A stretch of DNA of 64,000 bases from Branchiostoma floridae (GCF_000003815.2 NC_049985.1:2860970-2924969), one strand, 5' to 3'. Shown: positions 1-12,560, counted from the first letter of the stretch. Program-made: numbers and translations. Notes: generated by a model not told the origin, from the sequence alone.

Positions 1-994
1 CAGATGTTGAAATTGATGTTGTTACATTTTTTTTTGTTCAAGGACAACAAATTTTCTTAAACTTAAACTACTGGCACATTTCTCATTGGGATTTGCGTTT
101 TTTGGATAAATATGACTTACTAAAATGCAACATGGTAAATTCCACATTGCCCTTAGTCTTAGCTGTCCCTCCCTTCATCCGTCAGCAACATCAATATGAC
201 ACTGTATTAACGGCATACGACTGAGTGTACCAAGGCACGAACCTGGTCCTCAAGCTTTGTTTTTACTGTAATGGTTTTGCAGTTGAGCATATTTTTTATT
301 AGAAATGACCGAGAATCATTGTATCAAGTTAGTGCGGCCCTAGGTACTTGCCAAAATTGTAAAGAAGCCAAAAAATGTGTTTCTACTAATCAAGTTGAAC
401 ATTAGATGTACATGTATACCATTGGGACAATCCTAAAGCCACAAGGGCTCTGCACCAAAAGCGGGATAAAATCTGATATTGTCTGATAGCTACTTTGTAC
501 ATTGTAAACTGTAGAATTTACAAGGGAACACTGATGTTGATGGCATTTGATTTATGCCTTAGTTTCTTAGCATTGAGGTGTGAAATGGGTTATGATATTT
601 TTAGGGTTTCTATCTTGCAGTTTTAACAGTTTTGAGTTAAGAGAGGAAATAAAGGAGGTTTGCATAGATATACTTGCCATGGTGTACTATTGGTCAAAAG
701 TTACTTATAGTAGATTTGGGTTGAGCACTACTATTTCCTCCCTGAATGGAATATAGGCCTACCATAAAGGGATGATTTTCCTAATACTAGTAGCCTCTTT
801 CCACTTGCGATTGCAAATTCTGTGTGACCAAATACACGTATTTGATAGATCATTATTAGAACAAGTTTATGTTTTGCATGTTTTGTTAATATTGTTAAAT
901 TATAATTCAATTATATCATATTCCAATTACTACATCAATGAATTCAATACAGGTGAAAAATGCTGAAAATTATCATCAAAAGTGGGAAAGGTTT
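1..994. other. Mostly unique AT-rich DNA, no gene seen
   Basis: I find no exon with convincing splice sites or codon bias. The only recognisable piece is a short minus-strand fragment at about 235-275 of the dispersed family that reads CTTGAGGACCAGGTT, also present at 17.3, 34.5 and 62.3 kb. Confidence 0.5.
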
Positions 995-1013
995 CCCTGT
1001 CCTTGGTGCTGAA
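995..1013 (-). promoter_or_regulatory. RE1/NRSE-like motif, single copy
   Basis: On the minus strand this reads TTCAGCACCAAGGACAGGG, close to the vertebrate REST/NRSF silencer consensus (TTCAGCACC, two spacer bases, GGACAG). It is the first of several such motifs in the window. Binding is not shown, and the motif may simply be part of a repeat family. Confidence 0.35.
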
Positions 1014-2279
1014 TTGGTACTAACAATTTGAAAGATAAGCGTATGTTCCATCAACAACAGCATCATGTACACTGTAAAAGAAAATCTGCATTCCAAAACT
1101 AAAGGTTGTTGCACATCCCTTTGAAGCTGTATCATAAAAAGATAAGAACTGATGATGCAGTAACAACAGCAGCAACAACAAATCATGCCCCAAATTACCA
1201 CTGAAAGTAGTCACAAAGGTGCCATCAAAGTCTGCATTTAGATATCAAAGTCATCTTTATCTCATTGCCGATGACATCGGCTTGATTTCATTACTGAATA
1301 TAGTCCCTGTGGAACCTAACATCAGTGAATAGCCAGAGGTGATAACAGCATAAAAACTAATATTAAAACACTTCTCTTTCTGAGCCTGTATATATGAGTT
1401 GGACGTATGGGTCTTGTTTATATGAGTAACTGCTTTTTGGCGTATCTTATTACCTGGATGTCTAACCTTCATCGACATGTCACAACAATTTCATTTGTAG
1501 ATTCTCAGATAAGAAAAGGTAATACTAACTTTTTAAAAAAGGTTGAATTCTAAACTTTTAAATAGAGATAAACAGCTGCTATACCTTACTTTGTGGTGCA
1601 GACAGTTTCAGAGAGTCAATGTAAATGTACATGTAGTAAGATGACAGATTTTCCTCCTTTTTTCATCTTACTTTTTCCTTTAAAAAAAACTGAAAACCAA
1701 GGAATGCATTGACGTGGCCAAAGCAAAAGTGTCTTGTGCAATGTTCGCTTTACATGTATCTTATTTCCCTTGATAGTACATTTTTTTAATGGAAAAATGA
1801 CATGGATTTGTAGCAATATATATATAATCCACACTGAGCTCTTCAAGTTGTACGGAATAGTTCGTGTAGCTGATGATAGATATTTTGCCCTTTGGGTACC
1901 CATTAAAGATAATGACTGTGGCATGTACCTTTGCCTCCGTTCTTTACAGTGGGAGATATTGGAAATGCTTCATAATTGATACTTGGAAGGGAGCCCATTC
2001 GTCATACGATGTATTATTGGTTTCCCGCGGGGAGAAATATCCTTTCATACTCGATGTCTAGTCAACAGCTGAACCCCAAAATCTCTTCGACGTAAGGGAA
2101 ACTTTCTGTCTCCATTCTGTTGCTTTATTGGTTTGGCTGACATGCTGACAGTAATAGGCTCACAGTCTGTTTTCATGACATTGTTGATATTCCAGTTTAG
2201 TATCATTTCTCTAAGTCTCTGATAAAAAATGTAAAGGTAGTCTCATAGTTTTTAATGAAGAAGGGACAGTGTGTTGCTT
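1014..2279. other. Unique AT-rich DNA with one dispersed-repeat fragment
   Basis: The segment at about 1438-1485 (core TTACCTGGATGTCTAACC) recurs at 12.35 kb in inverse orientation and at 52.25 kb, so it is a dispersed repeat. No coding signal is seen in the rest. Confidence 0.45.
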
Positions 2280-2510
2280 TCCAATGTGTCTAGGCACAGT
2301 ATTGGAAAGCAGAGCCCAACCCTCAAAGGTTTAGACAAAACAAAGTGCCTCTCCTCCCACTGCCTCTTACCTCCCAACCAAGTAAGCTGGAGTGAGAAAA
2401 GTCATGTAAAGTTTCTTTTCCAAAGACTGACAAAAAATGTCTAACCAGGATTGCCAGGAATTGAACTTGTGACCTCTTGATTCTCCTATCTGCTAGCTTA
2501 GTAGATTTCC
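2280..2510 (-). mobile_element. Decayed tRNA-derived SINE, family B
   Basis: The body (a shared stretch around TATTGGAAAGCAGAGCCCA) matches better copies at 7.34 and 11.92 kb. The right end holds a degraded tRNA-like head in reverse orientation, ending near a phrase that reads gacctcttgattct. The element therefore lies on the minus strand. It is the most diverged of the three copies. Confidence 0.55.
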
Positions 2511-3511
2511 ATTTGGTGATGAGAACCAACAAATTGAATCAGTCAGTCAGTGTGTCTCAAAAGATACCAAAGGAGCTAGATCAGAAGTTTCTCAGATTCA
2601 ACTGCCAGCAACTTTGTTTGTAACTTTTGAGAAGGCTCTCATCATGGTTATACTTGATGTGAAACTTTGCTGACAGCTATTTCATCTGTACTTCAATATT
2701 AGCCAGGCGATTGCCTCCTCCGGTGGGTGGACAGCTCAGACGGACTCCTTATGTTATTAACTTCTGAGGGGTCCAATGCACCCAGGTGTTCCATAACAAT
2801 GTTTAGTGAAACTCTAGGTAGCCTGCTAATAGAAACTGGCAGGCACCAATCTTTTGTGGCCTTTTACACCTCAATCTTGGGCCTTTTGTAAAGCACCTTA
2901 CACCTACATGTATTACCACACTTGACTCTTGTGAAAATCAGTACGTAAGCTTCGGTTAGAGATGTCCTTTTAGGAGGGACCTATTGCAAGGATCCTTCCA
3001 CAAATGAGGAAAGTTCACTGACCAACCGACTGACCTTTTTTCAACACAGACAGACACACCAAAAACCTTATTTCAAACCACCATACTTCAAACCACTGGA
3101 GGTGGCTTTGAAACAAACTTCCAACTACAACCAAGAGGTAGCCTTTTCTTATTAGGAAAACTGTAAGTGGATATGGAACACCTCAGGAGAAAGCAGGGCT
3201 TTGGAATTGGAGCCAGGGCGATATATTTTCAGCATAAATGATCCCCGGGAAGTGTGACTAAGAACATTGATTCTACATCCTGGCAGCATCACTATATTTG
3301 CGAGCCACTGTTGATCTCCCCACAGCAGTAAATACATATTAGTGCCTTTGATATGTACAGAATAGTGGGACCTTTGGGTGCTAGATATTAAGATTTATTC
3401 TGTCTTATGCTACAGAATGCCAAGGACGTTCTAAGACTCTTTTTTTTACACAAGTCTCTGTGATTGTATGTATATATAACAAAGTTAGCTGTAAAATTTC
3501 AACTTATTTTT
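2511..3511. other. No recognisable feature
   Basis: Unique-looking DNA with short open frames only. Nothing supports a gene, RNA or complete mobile element. Confidence 0.4.
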
Positions 3512-3665
3512 AACACAAAAGAAGAAAGACTTTGATAAATTTTCAGTCAAACAAGTTGACCTTCTTTAGATGTACGATTTGCTTCACTGATGTTCCGTAA
3601 GTTGGTGGATGACGTCAGCAGCAGCGAATTGTAAGATTTGTGCTAAGTCTTTCTTCTTTTGTGTT
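3512..3665. repeat. Short foldback element with 21-bp inverted repeats
   Basis: The left arm at 3512-3532 and the right arm at 3645-3665 are perfect inverse copies (core AACACAAAAGAAGAAAGAC). The roughly 110-bp interior holds a perfect CRE-type palindrome, TGACGTCA, at 3610-3617. The size and symmetry suggest a small MITE, but no target duplication was identified. Confidence 0.5.
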
Positions 3666-3769
3666 GGAAGAAAGTTTAAACTTTACAACTATGGACTCTA
3701 CCAACACAGATGAGCTTTCATTCGGATATATAACAAAGTCCTTTATTCAAAGCCAGGTAGTAACATGAG

Positions 3770-6700
3770 CCTATGAACTGGTAACTGTCCTTAAATGCCA
3801 GACTGAACTGGGAAATAAAGTGACCCCTTGTGTTCTATGTATTGTAATACATGTACAATATAGTGAGAATTTGATAACATTTTGCTTTTGGGTAGGCATG
3901 ATTTGTGTAATTCTATTCTTCAAGCATTAAGGTTGTCCGACCGCTATTTGCACAACCTCATTTTCAAGGTAGATTATTGGAAAATATACGAGTTGGACAA
4001 AAACGGACTTGATAACAAGTTTGCCGTCATTTGATTCTGTGGTGTTGTTGTTTAGCTGATATTGAAGTTGACTGGGAAATAATAAGTAATACAACCCCTT
4101 GTGGTGTATGTATTGTACTGTACACAATATATTGTGGTTTTGACAGTGCTTTTGGGCAGACATGATTCACTTTATTGTTCTGTGGTGGGGCAAGGTTGTC
4201 CGTCTGCTTTGTGTCGTCATAAATTAGAACTTCATTTTCAAGGTAGATTATTGGAAAATATATGGGCCTAACAAAGAATGGACTTACTAATAAGTTTCCT
4301 ATCATGAGATTCTGTGGTTTGTTGTTTAATGCCAAACTGATATCGAAGTTGACTGGGTAAGTAATAAGTAATACAACCCCTTGTGGTCTATGTAATATAT
4401 GTACAATGTAATGAGCTTTTGATAACATTTTGCTTTTAGGTAGACATGAATTATTTTATTTTACTGTTGTGGGCCATTGGCCAAGATTATCCGACTGCTA
4501 TTTGTCTACATAAATGACGACTTCATTTTCAAGTTAGATTATTGGAAAATGTATGAGTTTGATAAAAAATGGACTTGGTAACAAGTTTACTTTCATGTGA
4601 GTTTGTGGTTTTGTTGTTTAACTGATATTGAAGTTGACTGGGAAATAATAAGTGCTCCACCCCTTTGTGGCCTGTATGTTGTAATGCACTATCATGTGCT
4701 GTTGATAAAGTGCTTTTGGGTAGACATGCCGATGATTTATTTCACATCCCTGTATATTGTTGGGAAAGGTTATGCCACTGCTTTTTACATTTTATACGTG
4801 TCTAAGTAGATTTACTGCATCATTTCAAGTTAGATAAGGCCACGACTTAATTTTATGGATGACATCCTCCGAAGACCCCAAAACTAATGCATGCGGGCGA
4901 AAAAAAAGACAACTTCAGCAAAAAAATGCTGCTAAACCACAGGACTAGACATCCAGATCCTTCTTTCCCAGGCTTGTTTTGTCTTATGTTCACCTCCAGT
5001 AAGGCTATAAGAGACAATCGTCACCAGTTCAATTATGTTTATATATATTGCCATTATTCAAAGAAGGTACAAGGGTGCTACGGCCCCATGCCCTGACCAT
5101 GTGTCCCCTTACCCTAGAGAGCAAATCCTCTAGGAAGGATGAAATTCTGATTGACAAGGGAAAGCTACTGTCTGACATGTGGCTGCAGTTTTTTGTTTAA
5201 CAGGTGAAATTCAATTCAATGCCATTCTTGCTTAATGAAGGAACGAGTCCTGACCATGTGTCCCCTTACCATGGAGAGCAGATCCTCTGACAAACATAAG
5301 ATTCTGATTGACAAGGGATGCTATTGTGTCACATGTGGACACAGTTTTTTTTGGTTTCAAAATAGGCAAAAATCCAAGCGCGCATGGATGTCATCCATAA
5401 AATTAAGTCAGCGTGGCCTAATTGGAAAATACACGAGTGCCACAAAATTGGACTTGATAACAAGTTTGTTTTTAATAGGCAGTTCGAATGACTTATATGA
5501 GTAATTTCTTTGTTCATTTCTGTTCTGGGCCCGATATTGACGTTGACTGAGAGACAAAGTGCGAAAGGGAAGATACAGTACACCCCCTGTGGTCTCCTTA
5601 CAGTGATATATACTGTACCCTTCGATAAGGGACTTTAGGGCAGTGTGATTTATTCTAGCTCATGTAGAAGGGCAAGGTTGCTGGGCTGCTGTGTGTGTTT
5701 CCATGAAATACAACTTGATTTCGGGTTAGATAACTGGAAAATATATTTGTTTTGTTTTTAAGTGATTCAATAACTCAATAATGATTTCATTTCTGTGCTC
5801 GGTCTGACACTGACATTGGCTGAGAAACTTAGTGTGAAAATGAAGATACACCCCCTCTTAGTCTCATTAGAGTCATGCAAATGTATATACTTTACTTTTG
5901 AAAAGGAACTTTTGGGCAGGGATGATCTATTATAGCTGACTGTTTTAGGGCAAGGTTGTCTGGCCCGATGTGTGTTTTACGTCATGAAATACAACTTGAT
6001 TTCAGGTTAGATAAATGGAAAATATATGACTTTGTTTTTAGGTGATTCAACAACTCATATATCAAAAACAATTTACTTTCCGTGCTCGGTCCGACATCGA
6101 CATTAATTGAGAAACAAAGTGCAAAAATAAAGATACAATACACCCCCTCATTAGAGTCATATTTGTACTGTACCTTTGATAAGGGACTTTAGGGCAGTGT
6201 GATTTGTTTTAAGGGCACGTATAAGGGCAAGGTTGTTGGGCTGCTATGTGTGTTTTGTCATGAAATACAACTTGATTTCAGGTTAGATAAATGGAAAATA
6301 TATGACTTTGTTTTTAGGTGATTCAATAAATCATATATCAAAAACGGTGTCCTTTCTGTGCTCGGTCTGGTATTGACAGAGAATTAAAGTGCAAAAACAA
6401 AGATAGAGTACACCCATCATAGTCTCATTAGTCAAATATACAATGTACATGTGCTGTACTTTTGATAAGGAACTTTTGGGCAAGGATGATTTATAATTAG
6501 CTCACATTGAAGAACTAGGCTGTCCAACTGCTATATGCTTTCATGGAATACAGCCAACTTGATTTTAGGTTACTTACATGTAGATAACCGGAAAATATAC
6601 CGTATGAGTCTGTTTTTAGGTGATTCAATAAGTCATAATGATTTTCTTGGCCTGATATTGACGTTGACGGAGAGACAAAGTGTAAAAACAAAGATAGTGC

Positions 6701-8330
6701 ACACCCCCTCATGGTCTCATTAGAGTCATATATACTGTACATTTGATAAGGAACTTTTGGCATTGTTGATTTATTATAGCTGACTGTTTTAGGGCAAGGT
6801 TGTCCGCTTCCGTGAAATACAACTTGATTTCATGTTTAGATACTCGTAAGATGTATGGGCCTGACAAAAATGGACTCGATAACTTAGTTTGTTTTTAGGT
6901 GGTTGGAATAACTCATGCGTTATGTCTCTCTTCAGTTCCATTCTCTGTCTAATGTTGCAACTAACTGCGAGAAAGAAAGTGCAAAGGAAAAGATACATTT
7001 CACTCCTGATGGTCTCTTTAGAGTAAACTATGTATGATAGATAAATGTACCTTCGATAAGGCACTTTTGGATAGCGATGAGTTATTTTAGCTGACTGTTG
7101 AAAGACAATGTTGCTTTTTTGTGCTTTAAGAAAATACAGATGCCTAATTACAACTTCATTTCAAGATAGACAGATTGACTTGATAAAGTTCGTTTGTAAG
7201 TGTTGAATGGATGCCTCAAAAGATTGGGTTGTTCAATTCTAGATTCATGTTCTAAGCTGGACATACATGTACATGTATCAAGCCGGCTGAGAAATAAAAT
7301 GCCGGCCTGGCCAAGCCGTGTAGGTAAAAAATGTAGTCACGTAGCCTTTTGTGAGGCCGGAGGGGCAGTGGGCTGTTATCCACTGTGTCTAGGGTAATGT
7401 ATTGGAAGGCAGAGCCCATCCCTCTCCATCCACCGGCTTTTACCTTCCCAACCAAATTCAGGTGCACATTTTTACACCTGGGTGGAGTGGAAAAGTCATA
7501 TACATTTTGTAAAGTGCCTTTCCCTGGCAAGTATCGAAATTGGGGACCTCTTGGTTCTGAGTCCAACGTCCTATCCGTTAGGCCACTCCAACTGTAATAA
7601 GTACTGTGCTTTTTATTACATACTATTATTAGGACATTTGAATTATTATACACTACTGTTAAGGGCAAGGTTGTCCCACTCCTACATAATGTTTTCAGAC
7701 ATGTCTTTAGAAATTGCACCATAATTTTCATAATAGTGAATTGTGTTAGAATGTATGAACCTGTCAAAGTTGATAACGAGTTTGGTTTTAGGTGATTTTA
7801 GTGGTTATGGCGTTCAATTCTTTACTTTATGATAGTTATATAGGCTGAAGCTGGATATATTCATTAAGCCAGCTGAGAAATAAAGTGCAGGTCTGGCTAT
7901 AGAGATACACCCCCTCATGGTCTTTATATAAAGGTTTGTACTGTGCTTTTCATAAAGTGGGACTTTTTGGTGTGGAAGATTTATATTATACTATACTACA
8001 GAAGGACAAGGCTGCCCCGATGATGTGTGTTTTAAGGTTCCATACGTTATCTTAAAGTTTATACCCTGCAGTTTGAATTGTGCCCCTCAAGCTAGTTCCT
8101 CGGTGAGGTTTTGAGATCTTATTGAATTAATATTGTATACTGTACTTTTCATAACGTTGGACTTTTTGGCAGACATGATTTATTCTACCTTTGTGTTGGA
8201 GGGCAGGGTCATATTTATGTCGGGACAGTATCAATGCTCCTACAAGTTATTGCATCCGACCGGATATATTTCATATTCCTCAAAGTTTGGATTGTTTCCA
8301 GGCAGGAATTATTGCATTTACTGAGAGGAT
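3770..8330. repeat. Large degenerate tandem array, units about 250-300 bp
   Basis: Each unit repeats the same order of landmarks: a phrase like GGGCAAGGTTGTCC, then CTTGATTTCAGGTTAGATA, then GGAAAATATATGA, then ACACCCCCTCATGGTCTC, then GATAAGGGACTTTTGGGCA. At least a dozen units can be followed, diverging towards both ends. Two pyrimidine-AG steps per unit look like splice acceptors. A SINE interrupts the array at 7341-7592. Open frames on either strand inside the array are not conserved between units. Confidence 0.8.
7341..7592 (-). mobile_element. tRNA-derived SINE, family B
   Basis: The tRNA-like head is at the right end. On the minus strand it begins TGGCCTAACGGATAGG, which fits a polymerase III A box, followed by a B-box-like stretch. 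The body is shared with the copies at 2.28 and 11.92 kb. It is inserted inside the large tandem array. It is a non-autonomous retroposon and not a functional tRNA gene. Confidence 0.7.
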
Positions 8331-8635
8331 GTGACACGAATTGTGGAAGAATGATGGCTTTGAAAACTTGCCAAGAAGTCCTGGTGTGAAATAGATGTCA
8401 TTTCCCTTTTAATTTATATTTGTCTTCTCTGTGAAGCATATAACTCAGTCTGTATACCACTGTTTTGCTTTGTTGGCAATTAGTCTTTGGGCATGGCCTT
8501 ATCATAATTGAAACTCAGAAGACCCACACATTTGTTCCTGTAGGTTCAGCAGATAGAGGTATAGGTGTGTCATACTCTGACATATACAATGATCATGTAT
8601 TTTACAGATACATGACTGTATGTACAACGTGTATA
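8331..8635. other. No recognisable feature
   Basis: AT-rich unique DNA between the tandem array and a SINE. No coding or repeat signal is seen. Confidence 0.4.
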
Positions 8636-8845
8636 TTAGCCAGCCTTGGCCATGAGATAGTGTTGGGCTCAGGACCAAGAAGTCTGGGGTCAAATCCCAT
8701 GTCACTGATTTTGTGCCCTTGGAAAGACACTATCCTCACTATACTGAGTACTATAATGAGTAACTAGCTTTGGCTAGTGGGAGGCCACAACGCTGCATCT
8801 GCTGGGGCTGTCTTACATGTGGCAGCCCCTGCACTGGTGAGACTA
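8636..8845 (+). mobile_element. tRNA-derived SINE, family A (diverged)
   Basis: A degraded tRNA-like head is followed by the family-A core, here TTGTGCCCTTGGAAAGACAC and a CCTCACTATACTGAGTA phrase. The copies at 10.2, 46.45 and 52.8 kb share this order. The right part has taken a hAT-like insertion that begins at 8846. Confidence 0.6.
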
Positions 8846-9585
8846 CAGGGCTCGAAATACACTTTTCAGCCAACTTGCACCGGTGCAAAAACTTACTTGC
8901 ACAACCCAAAATAGTGAACTGTTAACCCTTTATCTCCTCTTCTAAAATTTTGCAAATGTATGTGAGTAAATGGGAATACATAAAGACCACATGTTTGGAT
9001 ATTTATTTTATTTTTGGCTTTGAATTGTACAAACAGTTTCATAAAAAGGCGAATTTAGGCTTAAGTAATGACAATTCAATGTCTACAACTCGATAAGATC
9101 CATAGATTTCTTCTAGACTCTTCGAGTGACATCCATCACTATTCTTAAGCATCGCAAGAATGAAGTGGTAGAACAACCCAATACAAGTACCTATAACTGG
9201 AAAAACCAGTTGAACATATCAAAAGTCACTAACTCGTATGCAAATGTACTCATATGCAAATCAAGGTAAGACAACACCATAGGAATCAGTAGCATTGTAG
9301 ACATGAAATTGTCGTAAAATATTGTTTACCAGGATGTCTAACCAAATTTAGAAATAAATAATTTAGGCATTTTTTATTCAGTGTTATTTTACTTTATTTC
9401 AGGCAGGTAGGCATATTCTTTTACCTTTCAATGACAGACTTTCTTGGTGTGTCTAAGCTTTTTCTAATGTCAAGTATTAGAGGACAAAAGTAACTTGCAC
9501 TGGTGCAAGTTTGGTCTAAACTAACTTGCACCACACCAATTTTACATGCACAAACTTGCATATGCATGTGGTATTTCGAGCCCTG
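8846..9585. mobile_element. Non-autonomous hAT-like DNA transposon with 5-bp TSD
   Basis: The termini are inverse copies: CAGGGCTCGAAATAC on the left and GTATTTCGAGCCCTG on the right. They are flanked by a perfect direct repeat GACTA (8841-8845 and 9586-9590). Subterminal regions repeat the word ACTTGCACCGGTGCA in both orientations. There is no transposase frame in the 740 bp. CAGGG ends suggest the hAT group, but a 5-bp duplication differs from the usual 8 bp. A second copy at 15.9 kb shows the same duplication length. Confidence 0.85.
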
Positions 9586-9590
9586 GACTA

Positions 9591-10209
9591 TGAGCATTAT
9601 AATATAGTAGACAAGAGGGTGAAGAAGGAATTGCACACCCCTCTTTCATCTTTAAAAAAAAAGTGCAGGCCAATGATGTTTCAATGATAGACATGATAAC
9701 AACTGTGACCCTTTTTCTTTAAAACAAAGAGTTACTTTCCTCTGACTACATTGTTACAAACTCTCTTGTCAAAGCTCATGTTGTCTCAGTCTCTAAAGTA
9801 TCCATGTAACATAAACAAAACTTAAAGTGATGTACGGGAAAGTATTAAAGTGTCAGAAGCTGGATAGATAACATCCTTGTTTACTGGTCGATAAGAATTA
9901 CTCAGAAAAGTGATCACTTTGTCAGTTCCAGATAAATATTGAAGATGACACAGAAATGAAGTATGGAGATATGGATACAGTACTAATAAAGAAAAACTGT
10001 CTTCTTCAATGATATGCAATGGTGACACAGACAACTCACGGCACCCTCACGCCCCCACCTGTCCAGGCCCTATTAATGGGAACAGGCTGATATAAAAGAC
10101 TGCAGTTCATTACAATGTCAGTAGGTTCCTCTCAGGTGACCTTAATACGACTGTCACAAGGGTCTGGAGCAGCTGCCATTCAGCGCTAACTCAGGTGACC
10201 TCAATGGGA
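9591..10209. other. No recognisable gene
   Basis: Unique-looking DNA. The last 25 bases (about 10185-10209, GCTAACTCAGGTGACCTCAA) recur near 17180, marking the edge of a dispersed repeat. Confidence 0.4.
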
Positions 10210-10525
10210 CAGGTATTGCCCAATGTGATGTGGTAGGCTTTAAACCACAGTGGGAGGGACCCCTACTCTTTCCGATAAGTGCAGTGGGTTCTTTAACTTG
10301 GATCTCCTCAAACACGGGACCTCCATTTAATGTCCTATCCAGGGGACCAGCCCTAACCAAAGCTAGGTACCTATATTCACCTGAGTGATGTGATGTGAGC
10401 AAAGTCATGCAAAGTGCCTTTCCTAAGGGCACAAGATCGGTAGGTACATCAACGGATTTATATCCAGAACCTCGTGGTTGTAAATTGAACATCCTACCAA
10501 TTACGCCACACGACCCCACTGTATT
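10210..10525 (-). mobile_element. tRNA-derived SINE, family A, near full length
   Basis: Read on the minus strand, it starts with GTGTGGCGTAATTGGTAGG (A-box-like), a decayed B box, and then the family core TTGTGCCCTTAGGAAAGGCA. A roughly 200-bp body follows that matches the copy at 46.45 kb through AACCCACTGCACTTATC. It was probably mobilised by a partner LINE and has no coding capacity. Confidence 0.75.
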
Positions 10526-10539
10526 TGTGAAGATGAAAT

Positions 10540-10970
10540 CAGAAAAGGCTTGCCAGTTCATTGAACTTCTCGATACTTTCCTGAAAAATTTAGTTTGAAT
10601 TCAAAGTAGTTCCTGGAATTAGATGACAACATAATGGAAAAAAATTACTCATGTATCTGCAAAATGTGATAAATAATACCAAGCATGTACGCAACAATGT
10701 GAAAGCAGAGAAGGCTTGTCAGTTCATTGATCTTCTTGATACTTTCCTGGAATGTTATGAATTTAAAGTACTTCCTGGAATTACCTGACAATGTTCAAAA
10801 TGTGTTTATTTTTGTATCTACAATATGTGATTTATTAATGCCAAGGATATATTTGCTGTTATGAAAACAGAGGAGGCTTGTTTCGAAGATGCAGTTCATC
10901 AAACTACTACGGTTGACATTTCCTGGAAAAACTGTGGAAGCGGGGTCCAGGAATTTGTATCTGCAATGCG
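10540..10970. repeat. Tandem duplication, about 165-bp period, three decayed units
   Basis: The words GGCTTGCCAGTTCATTGA (10548), GGCTTGTCAGTTCATTGA (10714) and a more diverged version near 10875 mark three successive units, each followed by TACTTTCCTGGAA-like sequence. No coding frame is maintained. Confidence 0.6.
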
Positions 10971-11299
10971 ATGTCATAAACACTAAGCTTGCATACTATT
11001 CTTTTACCTTGCTGACAAGCTACATAGTTTGCAATGCAGCAAGCCTTACTCCAAGGCAATCTATATGCAACTTGTACGTTCATGAAGGTGATATATCCAG
11101 GTATATTTAAAGACAATTAAATCTTAACAACTGGGTAAGATGCTGGGGTTACTTCAGGACGTTTGTACTTAATTGGTACATTGTACTTATCAACTTTGAA
11201 TGCAGAAGCCGTGTAAACATACATGCATGTATCACATCATTGGTCGGTTGCCAGTTATGTGATCTACATGATTATGGTAAAGACAAAGTTGTTCAGAAG

Positions 11300-11406
11300 T
11301 AATGAAAAATTTTGACATCCATCAACCTTTTGTTCCAGTTTGATCAGTCATCCTCCACTTACCAACTGATTACGCCTGAACAGAGTAGACAGTTGTGTGA
11401 AGATTA
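11300..11406. repeat. Left copy of a direct duplication flanking a SINE
   Basis: The block starting AATGAAAAATTTTGACATCC recurs at 11621 and runs in parallel for about 105 bp (also sharing AGAGTAGACAGTTGT). A family-A SINE lies exactly between the two copies. This is far too long for an ordinary target-site duplication. Confidence 0.7.
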
Positions 11407-11620
11407 GGTTTTGAACCACTCACACCGGGAAGGACTCCTACTCTTTTTGATAAGTGCGGTGGGTTCTTTAATGTGCTCAACGTGTGGCTCTCCTCAAACA
11501 CGGGACCTCCATTTAATGACCTATCCGAGAGACGGCCCTAACAGAAGCTAAGTACTGATTTCCACCTGAATAAAGTGAGGAAAATCGTGCAAAGTGCCTT
11601 TCCCAAGGGAACAAAGATCT
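11407..11620 (-). mobile_element. SINE family A, lacking its tRNA head
   Basis: The body matches the 10.2-kb copy on the same strand (CTACTCTTTTTGATAAGTGC; CAAACACGGGACCTCCATTTA; AAAGTGCCTTTCCCAAGGG). It ends at the conserved core, so the tRNA-derived 5' part is missing. Confidence 0.7.
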
Positions 11621-11728
11621 AATGAAAAATTTTGACATCCATGAACTTCAGATCTGTTCCAGTTGATCAGTCAGCCTCCACCAACCAACTGATTGTGTCT
11701 GAATAGAGTAGACAGTTGTTTGAAGAGC
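11620..11728. repeat. Right copy of the SINE-flanking duplication
   Basis: This is parallel to 11300-11406, with small differences. It suggests that a local tandem duplication pre-dated the SINE or was formed with it. Confidence 0.7.
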
Positions 11729-11917
11729 AGGAGGGATCTGTAATAACATTGTCATATTCTATCTTGTCAAAAATGATAGGAGAATGTGGAGAAATGTCGG
11801 TTCATTGATGAAATCTTATTAGAATGAATTTTATCTTACAGACAAGATGATTGTTTGAAAAGTTGGATGTATCTTGTCAAAAGTGGTAAGAGAATTTAGA
11901 GATATTTGGTAAAAGGG

Positions 11918-12165
11918 TAGTCCTATAGCTCTTTTGAGGCCATAAGGGCAGTAGGTTACTATCCAGGGCATGGTAATGTATTGGTAATAATTTGGAAGGC
12001 AGAGCCCATCCCTCTCCTTCTTCCACCTCATCAACCAAGGGTACCCATTTTTACAACTGGGTGGAGGGAGGAAGTTGGTGTAATATAAAGATATTGTTAG
12101 GGGATTCGAATCCAGGACCTCTGGGTTCTAGGCTAAACACCCTCACCATTATACCAAGAAGATGC
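11918..12165 (-). mobile_element. tRNA-derived SINE, family B
   Basis: It shares GGCAGAGCCCATCCCTCTCC and the hairpin-like CATTTTTACAACTGGGTGGAG with the 7.34-kb copy. The right end in reverse gives a B box (GGATTCGAATCC region). No coding capacity. Confidence 0.7.
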
Positions 12166-12339
12166 CATAATGGTTGATGAAATGTTGTTTAAGATGATAT
12201 TCCATCATGAAGAATGATTTGTCTTCAACCACAGCACCAACAACTCAGTTGAAGACATTCTGTTGATCTACACTTTGCTCTAGACCTCATCATGTTATGG
12301 AGTTAATTTGTGTCTATTCATGATCTTAAACTCGTATCT

Positions 12340-12560
12340 TTCTTCCTGGTGACACATTGATGAAGTTAGACATCCAGGTAATAAGATGTGCCAAAAAAAG
12401 CAGTTACTCAAGCAACTGGATATGATTTTGGAAACAGACGTCTCAGACAGCCATCAGTCTAGATTCTTCCACTAGTCATGACAGACAAGACTGATGCTAT
12501 GCAGAGTTTTTACAGGTTCATTGTACTAGAGGAATTCCCCTTGCACTTCTTGACAAGCAC
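12340..12560. repeat. Two adjoining dispersed-repeat fragments
   Basis: The part at 12345-12400 is an inverse copy of the repeat at 1.44 and 52.25 kb (GACATCCAGGTAATAAGAT). The part at 12410-12560 matches the family that is better preserved at 23.14 and 56.7 kb (TCTTCCACTAGTCATGACAG, then a phrase ending GAGGAATTCCCC). Confidence 0.55.

Noticed and set aside
3610-3617. Free-standing CREB site of a gene promoter
   Set aside because: The perfect TGACGTCA lies inside a foldback element and no transcription unit is visible nearby.
4027-4428. 133-codon minus-strand frame
   Set aside because: It repeats itself because it covers two units of the large array; later units have stops at the same place.
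7252-7767. 171-codon minus-strand frame
   Set aside because: It overlaps a family-B SINE and array DNA, shows no domain, and is not kept in other copies of either repeat.
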